DNA of 24,874 nucleotides from Candidatus Altimarinota bacterium (GCA_023230505.1 JALNXF010000009.1:1-24874), one strand, 5' to 3'; shown: positions 14,133 through 21,529, counted from the stretch's first letter. Notes: generated by a model not told the origin, from the sequence alone. Program-made: numbers and translations.

Positions 14133-14852
14133 TTATTCATTAGTTGTTTTCCATTTAATTCTTTGTTCACCTGCTATATTAATAACAATTGGATAATATC
14201 TTTTATCTTCATCAAACATTTTCTGAATAACTGCATCTGGCATATAATCTTCAATCAAAGAATTATGAATTGTAGACATATCTTCTTTAATTAAAAGATC
14301 AATTAATTCTTGTTCTGACTTTCCTTCTGCTACCCCTGTAAAATAATATTTAGTTGTTATTTCAATTTCTTTATTTTTTGGCTTTTCTATTTTAGGAATT
14401 TCTTCAGAAACAAAAGGGGCTTTTTTATCACCCAATTGATTGTATACATAAATTGATACCTCATTATTTTCATTAATCTTAACCTCATTAGCAACAATAT
14501 TAGGTAACTTTTGAAAGATTTCCAAAATATCTGACAATGTTTTTCCTCCTGTATTTTGTATATTATAAAATTTAATATACTTTTTTTCTATTCCGGAATA
14601 GTAATAAGCTTTTTTATAACTAATATTATTTTCTTTCAATATCTCTGTAACTTTATCCTTAATACATTTTAAAACATCTGTCATTCGTTCATACTGTAAT
14701 TGTACTTCATTTCGTTTTCTTACTTTCGGTTGTAACTTAACTTCTTCTACTACTTTCTTTTCTGTTTTTTTAACAGAAACTTTAACATCCTTTTTTTCAT
14801 AATGAATTTTTGCAAATATTCGTACAAATATTTTCTTCAATTTAGTAGTCAT
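14133..14852 (-). CDS. Hypothetical protein (239 aa)
   Basis: No family is recognised. The first 50 residues are strongly basic (KKIFVRIFAKIHYEKKDVKV...) and could bind nucleic acid. Residues 55-155 form a mixed region with MTDVLKCIKDKVTEILKENN, the tyrosine-rich KKAYYYSGIEKKYIKFYNI, and strands NEVKINENNEVSIYVYNQLG. A Pro/Lys/Glu-rich linker follows (near 157-165), then a C-terminal helical part ending in strands (YYPIVINIAGEQRIKW). The start has AGAGGG. It lies 17 bases upstream of the 507-aa gene and 19 bases after the 56-aa gene, so the three are probably co-transcribed. Confidence 0.65.
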   Translation of the reverse strand: MTTKLKKIFVRIFAKIHYEKKDVKVSVKKTEKKVVEEVKLQPKVRKRNEVQLQYERMTDVLKCIKDKVTEILKENNISYKKAYYYSGIEKKYIKFYNIQNTGGKTLSDILEIFQKLPNIVANEVKINENNEVSIYVYNQLGDKKAPFVSEEIPKIEKPKNKEIEITTKYYFTGVAEGKSEQELIDLLIKEDMSTIHNSLIEDYMPDAVIQKMFDEDKRYYPIVINIAGEQRIKWKTTNE

Positions 14853-14871
14853 TTTATTCCCTCTTGTATCA

Positions 14872-15042
14872 TTAGTTTTTATTATTATTAGAAACTACTC
14901 TTTTTACATGATATAGTTTATCCGCCTTTGCCTCTTTGTTTAATTTTGTTTCCAACCTTAATGCCATAAGGTTATCTGTAAATAATGTCTTATATATTTT
15001 ATTTTTATCAGTATTAATTATAGCATATTTATGCAATAGCAT
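14872..15042 (-). CDS. Small basic hypothetical protein (56 aa)
   Basis: The gene starts MLLHKYAIINTDKNKIYKTL after a good AAGGAG site (6-base spacing) and ends in a run of AAT/AAC codons (VVSNNNKN). It is basic, with an early beta pair and a helix (LMALRLETKLNKEAKADKLY). No family is recognised. It fills the space between the 116-aa and 239-aa genes and is likely translated from the same transcript. Confidence 0.65.
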   Translation of the reverse strand: MLLHKYAIINTDKNKIYKTLFTDNLMALRLETKLNKEAKADKLYHVKRVVSNNNKN

Positions 15043-15052
15043 TTTATTCTCC

Positions 15053-15403
15053 TTATATTATCATTGTTTTAAAATTATCATTCAGTTTTAATGTTTCCTT
15101 GTACTGGTATTGTTTTAATCTTCGATACCTGTTGGCTGCTAACTTCATTAGATTAATTATTTCAATAAAAGTATCTTTGTTAATACAGTCATTAATATGA
15201 ATGTGATATTTCTTTTCACCCCTATAAACAACTATACTTGTTATTTTATTTCTTTCTGTTGAATTAGCAAAATAACAAACTCCATTTTGATGATATTCAG
15301 TTATAATTTCTTCACTTATCTCTTCATAAAAAAGAATGTTTTTAAATTCTTTAATACCAACAACTGAACCTTTCATGCAATATCTAATTTCTGATCTTGG
15401 CAT
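15053..15403 (-). CDS. Hypothetical protein, paralogue of the N-terminal half of the 213-aa protein (116 aa)
   Basis: The layout matches residues 1-95 of the protein at 3954-4595: an N-terminal strand pair (IRYCMKGSVVGIKEF), a middle with YHQNGVCYFANSTERNK, a strand-rich part (SIVVYRGEKKYHIHINDC), and the closing helix FIEIINLMKLAANRYRRL. Identity is low apart from the last helix, so the relationship is inference. The start has AAGGA 7-8 bases upstream. It is three bases after the stop of the upstream 102-aa gene. Confidence 0.65.
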   Translation of the reverse strand: MPRSEIRYCMKGSVVGIKEFKNILFYEEISEEIITEYHQNGVCYFANSTERNKITSIVVYRGEKKYHIHINDCINKDTFIEIINLMKLAANRYRRLKQYQYKETLKLNDNFKTMII

Positions 15404-15406
15404 ATT

Positions 15407-15715
15407 TTATTTTCCTTTTTTTTTAATTTTATAAAATATATGTTCTCTTTTTTTCCTTAGCTGTAAATGAAAGCCTTCTTCTGATTCTTCTGTCTCCTCT
15501 ATAATTTTTATAATAGCTGACCTTGTTGCTTTTGTTATTCCTTGTTTATGTAATATAAAATTTCTAAATCTAAAATCAGTATTCCAATATTCAATCCATG
15601 TTTCTACAATTGGTTCAAGCATAGGATTCATATATAAACCATACTCAAACAAATCTAAAAGTAATTCTGTCAATATATGATCTTCATATTCTATATCATA
15701 AGGATGTACGCTCAT
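15407..15715 (-). CDS. Hypothetical helical protein (102 aa)
   Basis: No family is recognised. The N-terminus is acidic and helical (DHILTELLLDLFEYGLYMNP), the middle has WIEYWNTDFRFRNFIL, and the C-terminus is basic (LQLRKKREHIFYKIKKKGK). Two ATG codons lie side by side; the second is chosen because it is 5 bases from AGGAGG, while the first is only 2 bases away. It overlaps the stop of the 78-aa gene, indicating coupling. Confidence 0.65.
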   Translation of the reverse strand: MSVHPYDIEYEDHILTELLLDLFEYGLYMNPMLEPIVETWIEYWNTDFRFRNFILHKQGITKATRSAIIKIIEETEESEEGFHLQLRKKREHIFYKIKKKGK

Positions 15716-15951
15716 CATTTCCTCCTGACATAATATCGAATAGGAAAATATATTCGTTTAAATTTACTCTTAGGTAAAAACTCCTTCCATTTTCTACAGC
15801 CATTACATTCCTTGTAATATTCTTTCTTACTTGTACTGCGGTGAATACATGCTAATATATTCATTCTTTTAAAATTATACTTTGTACCAGCAGTGTACAT
15901 TTTACAAGGTATGATTATTCTTTGGCATCTTTCTTTCATCCATTTATTCAT
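15715..15951 (-). CDS. Small basic cysteine-containing protein (78 aa)
   Basis: A very basic protein with five cysteines (9, 16, 35, 49, 52). C49 and C52 form CNGCRKWKEFLPKSKF, a layout typical of half a zinc finger such as those in small phage HNH-like or recycling-factor-like proteins. No catalytic HNH residues are seen. The start has GAGG about 9 bases upstream. It lies 36 bases after the (alpha/alpha)-barrel gene. Confidence 0.6.
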   Translation of the reverse strand: MNKWMKERCQRIIIPCKMYTAGTKYNFKRMNILACIHRSTSKKEYYKECNGCRKWKEFLPKSKFKRIYFPIRYYVRRK

Positions 15952-15987
15952 AAAAGGACCTCATCATTAAATAGTTAATAAGAAAAG

Positions 15988-17034
15988 TTACTCCTTTATT
16001 TGTAATGCTTTAATCAATCCTGAAATGTTATGCTGTGCAAAATCTATTCTTACCAAGGGACTGTTTAAATTCTGTACCCATGCTCCCATTGATAATCCAT
16101 ATTGTATTTGTCCTTTACTACTTACTTCAATAAATCTATGAGCATGCTCAATAATGTTTTTCCTTTCCTCTATCCATGTTTTTTGAAGAGCTTTATTTGT
16201 TTGTAGTTTAATTCTTTTTTCAAGAATATTTGCATATGAAAATAAAGCTTCTATTCTACAACCAATACTTCCGAATACATCATACTTATATAAATCATAC
16301 GGATCATAAATTATTTTAATAATACATTGTTCTGCAAAATTCAATTGATCTTTTGTTGGCTTATCTAAAAGCTCAATTGCCTGTACCATCCAATGATCCC
16401 TTGTCCATCCTGTTTTCTTACTTTGAAGATATTTATAATTAATTAATTTAATAGCTGCATTTTCAATCTTCTTTTTAAGTACTACTGTTAGTATATGACT
16501 ATTTTTAATATAGGTTAATAAGCCAAGAGCAACTTCCCCATCGTAAAAATCTGATTTAAAGTTTGAAATTTTATCTTTTATTTTTTTATGAAATTTCAAA
16601 CTACCATTTTTATTTTGAATACTTAAAATGTAATCAACTAATAAATGAGCTTCATCTCTATGAAAATTAAATGCTGAGTGTAATAATGCTAATATTGATA
16701 ATCCAATACCTCCAGTTTTAATTGAATTGTTTTCTACTATTACTGAATGACCTTCTTCTGTTTCAAAAAGATTAGTATTTATTAAATAATCTGTTGCCTT
16801 TAATGCATACCTCCTGACTACTTCAATAAACGGATTAATAATTCCTTCATTTAGATTATGATATTGCCATAATGCATAACAACAACCTGCATGTCGAAGA
16901 ATATTATAATCATCTACTTTTTTATTTGTAACACTGTCATAACAATAATTGAATCTACCATTTTCATCAATGGTTCGTATTAACCAGTTAATAGCTAATG
17001 CTAATCTATTTTTTATATCATCTCTGTTAATCAT
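15988..17034 (-). CDS. Six-hairpin glycosidase-like (alpha/alpha)-barrel protein (348 aa)
   Basis: The protein is built of repeated helical hairpins. Landmarks are YDSVTNKKVDDYNILRHAG (residues 32-50), GGIGLSILALLHSA (about 108-121), SDFYDGEVALGLLTYI (about 166-181), TRDHWMVQAIELL, and near the end VRIDFAQHNISGLI. I recall this pattern (YNxLRHAG, YxGEAxLAL, DHWxxxAL, RIDxxQHxIS) from bacterial proteins of the six-hairpin glycosidase/(alpha/alpha)6-toroid type with conserved Asp, His and Trp lining a pocket. The natural substrate is not known to me; a carbohydrate or peptidoglycan-like target is a guess. No signal peptide is seen, so it acts inside the cell or virion. The start has AAAGGA. Such a gene is unusual in a phage replication-side region. 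Confidence 0.7.
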   Translation of the reverse strand: MINRDDIKNRLALAINWLIRTIDENGRFNYCYDSVTNKKVDDYNILRHAGCCYALWQYHNLNEGIINPFIEVVRRYALKATDYLINTNLFETEEGHSVIVENNSIKTGGIGLSILALLHSAFNFHRDEAHLLVDYILSIQNKNGSLKFHKKIKDKISNFKSDFYDGEVALGLLTYIKNSHILTVVLKKKIENAAIKLINYKYLQSKKTGWTRDHWMVQAIELLDKPTKDQLNFAEQCIIKIIYDPYDLYKYDVFGSIGCRIEALFSYANILEKRIKLQTNKALQKTWIEERKNIIEHAHRFIEVSSKGQIQYGLSMGAWVQNLNSPLVRIDFAQHNISGLIKALQIKE

Positions 17035-17036
17035 TT

Positions 17037-17555
17037 TTATTTTCCTTTCTTATTATCAATTAATTTATAAATTTTGAAATCATCAATAAACTCTTGAGCA
17101 TTTTTTAATGATTGTAATTCTTCTTGTTCCTCCTCTGTTAAATCAATTTGAAAGTCTTCATCTTCATCATTTTCGCAATCAAATTCAAATACTGAATCAT
17201 CATATATTCTTATACTATAAATTTCATCAACCTTTGAATGATGAATAATATATTTATTACTTTCCAATAATTTTTTTAATTTCTTTAATTCCTTTTTTAA
17301 TAAAGCTGCGCACTTTTTAAATTCAACAGAAAATTTTTGCTTTGGCGGTTTTTCATTTGGTTTTTCATAATCAACAACATGATGGTATAAAGATTCATGT
17401 GATAAAACCTCAATTTGGAATTCTTTTAATATTTCAGAAAAGAAATCTTTTATTTCTTGTTTTGAATAATGAGAAAGCCTTTCCTTTATAACTTGCTTTA
17501 TTGTTTCCTTTTTTTCTTTTTCTACAAAATTTGTTTCATTCTTTATCTTTTTCAT
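17037..17555 (-). CDS. Hypothetical acidic/helical protein (172 aa)
   Basis: No family is recognised. Residues 1-50 are helical and charged; the middle has HESLYHHVVDYEKPNEKPPK; a Lys-rich helix follows (CAALLKKELKKLKKLLESN); and the C-terminal third is strongly acidic (EFDCENDEDEDFQIDLTEEE). The start is set by CAGGAG 6 bases before this Met; a longer frame would begin inside the upstream gene without a site. It overlaps that upstream gene by 20 bases. Confidence 0.65.
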   Translation of the reverse strand: MKKIKNETNFVEKEKKETIKQVIKERLSHYSKQEIKDFFSEILKEFQIEVLSHESLYHHVVDYEKPNEKPPKQKFSVEFKKCAALLKKELKKLKKLLESNKYIIHHSKVDEIYSIRIYDDSVFEFDCENDEDEDFQIDLTEEEQEELQSLKNAQEFIDDFKIYKLIDNKKGK

Positions 17556-17754
17556 TTTGTGCTCCTGTATAAATCTCTCTAAAAGGTTTATCTTTAATAA
17601 TTCCACAATTACTACAAACTCTTTTCATTCTGATTTGTTGTATATGCCCTACTATTTTTCCTTTTACAGTTACAGTATATTCTTCTTCATATACTTTCCA
17701 TTTTTCCCAAATATGAAAAAATAGTCTACACATAATTTGTTCTTTAATCGTCAT
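17536..17754 (-). CDS. Small phage protein with half zinc ribbon (72 aa)
   Basis: The protein starts MTIKEQIMCRLFFHIWEKW and has a beta-rich middle (EEYTVTVKGKIVGHIQQIRM), then KRVCSNCGIIKDK. A single CxxC together with the earlier C and H could bind one zinc. The CRxxxHxW opening recalls small prophage proteins such as the DUF1660 type, but this is uncertain. The start is the second Met of the open frame, with GGAG 6 bases upstream. It overlaps the genes on both sides (by 11 and 20 bases). Confidence 0.65.
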   Translation of the reverse strand: MTIKEQIMCRLFFHIWEKWKVYEEEYTVTVKGKIVGHIQQIRMKRVCSNCGIIKDKPFREIYTGAQNEKDKE

Positions 17755-17941
17755 ATTTATCTCCACAAATAGAACATTTATTATTTCGCAAAATAACTCC
17801 GCAACACATAGGAGGAATTTTTGCTTTTAATTCTTTTAATCTATTTTCCTTTTCAATTACTTGTATCTTTATTTTATCTATTTCTTTGATCAATTCCTCC
17901 AGTTCTTTTTCTGTTTGTTTAATGATTTCCATTAGTGACAT
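17744..17941 (-). CDS. Coiled-coil protein with C-terminal zinc motif (65 aa)
   Basis: Residues 5-42 form one continuous coiled coil (KQTEKELEELIKEIDKIKIQ and on), followed by PPMCCGVILRNNKCSICGDKYDD, whose CC...CxxC can hold zinc. The combination suggests a small dimeric adaptor or DNA-binding protein; no family is recognised. It is the first gene after the promoter-like element at 18.0 kb. GAGG lies 5 bases before the ATG. Confidence 0.7.
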   Translation of the reverse strand: MSLMEIIKQTEKELEELIKEIDKIKIQVIEKENRLKELKAKIPPMCCGVILRNNKCSICGDKYDD

Positions 17942-17956
17942 ATTTACCTCACATTA

Positions 17957-18006
17957 TAAGGTTAATAATAGCTTTTAATCCCGTTTTGAACCCATCAAAT
18001 CGGGTC
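17957..18006 (-). promoter_or_regulatory. Structured 5' leader, second copy
   Basis: The block 17957-17987 is identical over 31 bases to 5430-5460. Just upstream on the minus strand lies the hairpin GACCC-GATTTGAT-GGGTT (17989-18006), in which both arms differ from the first copy but still pair. It lies in the leader of the 65-aa gene. Confidence 0.55.
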
Positions 18007-18013
18007 TTGGCTG

Positions 18014-18046
18014 CGTTTTTATTGTAAAAACATATATTCATACCCT
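18014..18046 (-). promoter_or_regulatory. Probable phage promoter upstream of the 65-aa gene
   Basis: On the minus strand the GGGTATGAATATATG box (18031-18045) is followed by TACAAT (18021-18026) and AAAAACG. The same order is found at 18.79 kb and, with the upstream box inverted, at 5.49 kb. A CGGGTTT motif further upstream is shared with the 18.8 kb copy. Confidence 0.5.
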
Positions 18047-18089
18047 TTTAGGTGTAAACCCGTAAATTTTAGGTATTTTTGAGCTTGTT

Positions 18090-18260
18090 TTATGACCAAT
18101 CAAGAATACAAGTGGCTTCATAAACTGATATTTTTAAATCTTTCTCTTTAGCTTCATCTAGCTTTTTAAAAACTTCTTCTACTTCATAATGGATTTCGGT
18201 TGTTGGTTTATTTTCTTTGTTTGGTGAAAATTCTCTTACAAAATAATATTTTTCTGCCAT
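18090..18260 (-). CDS. Small hypothetical protein (56 aa)
   Basis: The gene starts MAEKYYFVREFSPNKENKPT and ends in ATCILDWS. AGAGGA lies 9 bases before the ATG. The layout is a strand, a charged loop, a helix (VEEVFKKLDEAKEKD) and a final strand, and the start resembles small phage proteins that report residue-level modification or binding, but no family can be named. It is the last gene before the 18.0 kb promoter-like element, so it ends the transcript beginning near 18.78 kb. Confidence 0.7.
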   Translation of the reverse strand: MAEKYYFVREFSPNKENKPTTEIHYEVEEVFKKLDEAKEKDLKISVYEATCILDWS

Positions 18261-18266
18261 AATTGA

Positions 18267-18479
18267 TTATCCTCTTTTATAATTAAAAATGATTGATTTA
18301 GCATCACTAATTCCTGAACCCATTCCCATTCCACCAAGTATCATAAATGGGAGTATCGCTGTTGGAAATCTACTAACAACTTGTTTACAATTTTCTATTT
18401 CTTTTTTTGTTAAATAATCTTTTTCAATGGCCTTAGCCTTTCTTTGTTCAAAGGTTCCTCTTCTTTTCGCCTGTCCCAT
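18267..18479 (-). CDS. Small protein with MGQAKRRGTFEQRKA start (70 aa)
   Basis: The N-terminal motif MGQAKRRGTFEQRKAKAI is one I recall at the start of many otherwise unrelated small phage and bacterial proteins. Residues 42-58 are hydrophobic and Gly-rich (TAILPFMILGGMGMGSG) and might form one membrane segment. The C-terminus is basic. Function is unknown. AAGGA lies 7 bases before the ATG. Confidence 0.7.
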   Translation of the reverse strand: MGQAKRRGTFEQRKAKAIEKDYLTKKEIENCKQVVSRFPTAILPFMILGGMGMGSGISDAKSIIFNYKRG

Positions 18480-18481
18480 AA

Positions 18482-18727
18482 TTATCCTTCTTTATAATTT
18501 ATAATTGTTGGTGTAGTTTTTCCACTATTAAAAAAGTCTTGCAATTCTTTTAAAAATTCTGGAGGAAGGGGTTCTAATTTTAGATTATCAATTTCTTCCA
18601 ATATGTTTGTTTCTAATTTTAATAATTCTTTTTCTTTTTCTAATTTGTTAATTTTTTGATTCAATTTAAAATTTTCATTTTTTAATCTTTTAATTTCTGT
18701 TTCTAATATTTCTTTTATAACTCCCAT
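18482..18727 (-). CDS. Small coiled-coil protein (81 aa)
   Basis: Residues 3-50 form a long heptad-patterned helix (EILETEIKRLKNENFKLNQK and on to LETNILEEI), followed by LPPEFLKELQDFF. It resembles small phage scaffolding or dimerising proteins in layout only. It is the first gene after the promoter-like element at 18.79 kb. AAAGGAG lies 7 bases before the ATG. No family is recognised. Confidence 0.7.
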   Translation of the reverse strand: MGVIKEILETEIKRLKNENFKLNQKINKLEKEKELLKLETNILEEIDNLKLEPLPPEFLKELQDFFNSGKTTPTIINYKEG

Positions 18728-18779
18728 AATAAACTCCTTTCAAAATAGGTTAAAATCCTTTCAAATCTACTCGACAATG

Positions 18780-18820
18780 AGTTTTTATTATAAAGGGCAT
18801 ATATTCATACCCTTTATATT
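18780..18820 (-). promoter_or_regulatory. Probable phage promoter with hairpin-forming upstream box
   Basis: On the minus strand TATAAT (18787-18792) is a perfect -10 box followed by AAAAACTC. The upstream GGGTATGAATATATG box is here flanked by its own inverted arm: 18791-18797 and 18810-18816 form a 7-bp stem (TAAAGGG/CCCTTTA) around a 12-base loop. The other two copies lack one arm. The symmetry could be an operator. Confidence 0.55.
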
Positions 18821-18861
18821 AAAACCCGCTTATTTTAAGTGTTTTGTTGTTTAAAATCATA

Positions 18862-19788
18862 TTAAAACTCTAATGCCCTTTTATATTTAACTGTTGGTAA
18901 TTCATTAACAGCAGATACCATTTTTTCAACTTCTTTTCCTATTTGCCTTCTATACTTTTTATCATCTCTTAGATCATCAATTTGAATACCTTTAAGTTTC
19001 CCTAAAAGCTGTTCTGATAATTCCATAAAAGGTTTATCATTATAAATATTAACCTCTTTTAATTTTTCAAGAAATGCAATTGGATTTTTAACTGTAGCAT
19101 CCTTAAATTTCTTATCAGGTGTTTTTAATGTCTCACCGAGTTTAATTATTAACTCATAAAAACTTTCTCTCAGCATTTGAATTGTTTCTTCTGCTACTCC
19201 TTTTATCATTTCTTTAAACTTTTTATTTTCCAGTTCCATTACATCATTACTTACTAATGAAACTGAATTATCAGCAAATGGCAAACTGATTTTTTGCCAT
19301 CCCCAAATAAACTTGAATTTACTTGTTACTGCATTTGCAGAAGGATAATATTCTTCTTTATATAATTCAGGATAATTCTTTTTTGCTTCAGCTTTTAATA
19401 AAGGATACCTATTTTTAAATTCCTCTTTTAAGCCTTCAACTAATTCCTTTGTCTCTTTGAGCTTTTTTTCTATTCCTTCAATCTTATCTTCTGAAACAAA
19501 ATAAACGCCTTCTGTAAGCCATGGAAAACAATTAGCTCTGATATAAGTAAAAGCATTTGTTATTGGAGCGGTAACCTCTTTTATTGCTTCATGATCAATC
19601 AGTTTTTGTGCTGCTGATACTGCCTTAGCATTGTTTTGAAATTTCTCTGTAAGCATTGTTTTGCTGATTGCCTTTCTGTTACCCCATGCTCCGGTTTTAA
19701 CCCATAAAAGAATATTTGTTTTCATACATTTATTAATTATCTTTTGCGCCTTTTCATCACTTATAAAAAACTTATTTTTACTTGTCAT
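18862..19788 (-). CDS. DUF3150-like / MoxR-VWA-associated family protein (308 aa)
   Basis: Landmarks are LLWVKTGAWGNRKAISKTML (residues 27-46, the W-x-G-x-R-K signature), INAF-like TYIRANCFPWLTEGVYFVSE (about 82-101), FKNRYPLLKAEAKKNYPELY, FKFIWGWQKISLP, KFKDATVKNPIAFLEKLKEVNI, and DDLRDDKKYRRQI near the C-terminus. I recall the same order in bacterial proteins of unknown function encoded next to MoxR-type AAA and von Willebrand factor A genes, and the DUF3150 family is similar. No enzyme motif is visible; the protein is mostly helical. It is the second gene downstream of a Ycf46-type AAA ATPase, suggesting it is a partner or client of that ATPase. GAGG precedes the ATG at a loose spacing. 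Confidence 0.55.
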   Translation of the reverse strand: MTSKNKFFISDEKAQKIINKCMKTNILLWVKTGAWGNRKAISKTMLTEKFQNNAKAVSAAQKLIDHEAIKEVTAPITNAFTYIRANCFPWLTEGVYFVSEDKIEGIEKKLKETKELVEGLKEEFKNRYPLLKAEAKKNYPELYKEEYYPSANAVTSKFKFIWGWQKISLPFADNSVSLVSNDVMELENKKFKEMIKGVAEETIQMLRESFYELIIKLGETLKTPDKKFKDATVKNPIAFLEKLKEVNIYNDKPFMELSEQLLGKLKGIQIDDLRDDKKYRRQIGKEVEKMVSAVNELPTVKYKRALEF

Positions 19789-19810
19789 TTTGGTTTACCT
19801 CAATTTATTG

Positions 19811-20002
19811 TTAATAGTTAATTGTATGAGAATGATATCTAAGATCATTTAATTGATCAATTACTATTTCCATTAATAAAATTAATTTATCCATTTCTGT
19901 TTTCGTATCATCATTTTCATACTCATCTCTAAAAAGTTTTTCCAATATTTCTTTTGGAGTTTTTTCTTTTTTCAAAACAGTATTTCCAATTTTATTTGCC
20001 AT
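19811..20002 (-). CDS. Small acidic hypothetical protein (63 aa)
   Basis: The protein is helical: KTPKEILEKLFRDEYEND, then a long helix EMDKLILLMEIVIDQLNDL, ending in YHSHTINY. No family is recognised. AAAGGAG lies 6-7 bases before the ATG. It is 12 bases after the AAA ATPase gene and 22 bases before the 308-aa gene, so it belongs to the same gene set and may be a small subunit; that is inference. Confidence 0.7.
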   Translation of the reverse strand: MANKIGNTVLKKEKTPKEILEKLFRDEYENDDTKTEMDKLILLMEIVIDQLNDLRYHSHTINY

Positions 20003-20014
20003 TTTATTTCTCCT

Positions 20015-21529
20015 TTATTTTATACGTTTATATTTATTGATAATAGTTTTTGATGCTGGGATTGTTCTTCCCTCTGCCCATTTTTTTAATGAATAAATTT
20101 CTTCTTTCTTTGTAACTGATATAGGAACTATATAATTCTTCATGATATCAATTAGCTTAATACTTTCTTTTTTATTCATGATATTATATAGCCTACATAA
20201 TGTTTTTAATTCACTACCTGACCATCCTTCTGTATAAGAAAGGGTATTTGCTTTAACTTCATTTACAGGAACTTGATACTGCTCCATGTAATATTCAAGA
20301 ATTTCTTCACGCTCATTTTCTTGTGGAAGATCAATAAAAAATGGTGCTGTATCCCATCGTTCTGCTCTTAAATATTCTGGAGGTAAATTAATACTGTTAC
20401 ATGTTGCAAGAAAATAAATACCATCTGGTCTGTCCTGCATAAATTTAAGTAACTGAGAATTTGCTCTGTCATTCATACTGTCACTTGAATATGACCTATT
20501 ACTATTACCTGTACCTGAGAGGCCCTTCTCGAACTCATCGATGAAGATGATCAATCTACCCCTTGCAACTCCTTTACTATCTACCTCAATAAAGCTCTTT
20601 ATTACTTCAATTATCCTTCTCACATTCTCTTCTGTCTGACCAACTATACCGCCTTGTAACTCTGCCATTTCCAAAGTTAACATGGGAATATCAAATTCAC
20701 CTGAACATGCTTTACTGAAATGTGATTTACCTGTACCGGAGGGACCAAGTAAACATAAACCCTTTGATTCTGGATTAGGTAATGTGATTGATACAAACTC
20801 TTTTAAATTCTCATATCCTTTTAATGATTTAAAAGTTTCCTTATACTGTATGTACTTAATACCGGCTATTCCTTTTAAATAAGCTGTTCGCCTATCAACG
20901 ATATCACTGACTTTTAATTCACCATTTTTTACAACAGATAAGAACATTGAATTTTGTATCTCACTATGCTTCATACCAACCGCTGAATTAATTAAAGCTT
21001 CTTTTACTTGTTTATTTGGAATTGGAAATGTTGTTTTAACTTCCTTTGCTGTTTCAATTGTCTCATCTAATATCTTTTCAATATCTTCTCTTGTAGGTAA
21101 TGGAAAAGTAATTTCAACAAAATCTTTAATCAATTCTTTTGGCAATCCTTCTTTGTATGATACTGAACTAATTATACAAGTAATCACTCTTTTTTCTTGG
21201 GTCTTAAATAAAGGCATTGTATCAAGCATCATTTGAACTATCTCTTTATTTGGAGCTTTGCTTACCTGTTCTTCAAATAAAAACCAATTGTAATTTTTTA
21301 ATATTATTGCTTGTGGAAATACAGCTTCTTGAAATGATTCTTGTAATTTAAGAAAAGGCTCCATAGGGTCAACATTATTTGAACCATAACCCCAAACATT
21401 AATTGAAATACTTTCTTTCCATGTTGTTAATTCTTTTTGAAGAAAAGCAATTGTTTCTTCCTGCTCTTCCGATTGAATATAAAACAATGAGTAACCGGCT
21501 TTTAAATACTGTATCAATGTTGTTTCCAT
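20015..21529 (-). CDS. Ycf46-type AAA ATPase (504 aa)
   Basis: The protein has the full Ycf46 layout. The N-terminal inactive P-loop-like half has LIQYLKAGYSLFYIQSEEQE (5-24), AIILKNYNWFL (74-84), LPKELIKDFVEITFPLPTRE (129-148), then the linker LKGYENLKEFV (236-246). The AAA core has Walker A GPSGTGKS (262-269), GGIVGQTEENVR (293-304), Walker B IIFIDEFEKG (327-336), sensor 1 ATCN (375-378) and LRAERWDTAPFFIDLP (387-402). It ends with the family's PISVTKKEEIYSLKKWAEGR and PAS. Ycf46 proteins are AAA ATPases of cyanobacteria, red algal plastids and some bacteria, with poorly known roles. Neighbours encode DUF1257 (Ycf35)- and DUF2997-like proteins. The start is the Met that follows AGGAG; an earlier Met would place that site inside the gene. 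Confidence 0.88.
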   Translation of the reverse strand: METTLIQYLKAGYSLFYIQSEEQEETIAFLQKELTTWKESISINVWGYGSNNVDPMEPFLKLQESFQEAVFPQAIILKNYNWFLFEEQVSKAPNKEIVQMMLDTMPLFKTQEKRVITCIISSVSYKEGLPKELIKDFVEITFPLPTREDIEKILDETIETAKEVKTTFPIPNKQVKEALINSAVGMKHSEIQNSMFLSVVKNGELKVSDIVDRRTAYLKGIAGIKYIQYKETFKSLKGYENLKEFVSITLPNPESKGLCLLGPSGTGKSHFSKACSGEFDIPMLTLEMAELQGGIVGQTEENVRRIIEVIKSFIEVDSKGVARGRLIIFIDEFEKGLSGTGNSNRSYSSDSMNDRANSQLLKFMQDRPDGIYFLATCNSINLPPEYLRAERWDTAPFFIDLPQENEREEILEYYMEQYQVPVNEVKANTLSYTEGWSGSELKTLCRLYNIMNKKESIKLIDIMKNYIVPISVTKKEEIYSLKKWAEGRTIPASKTIINKYKRIK

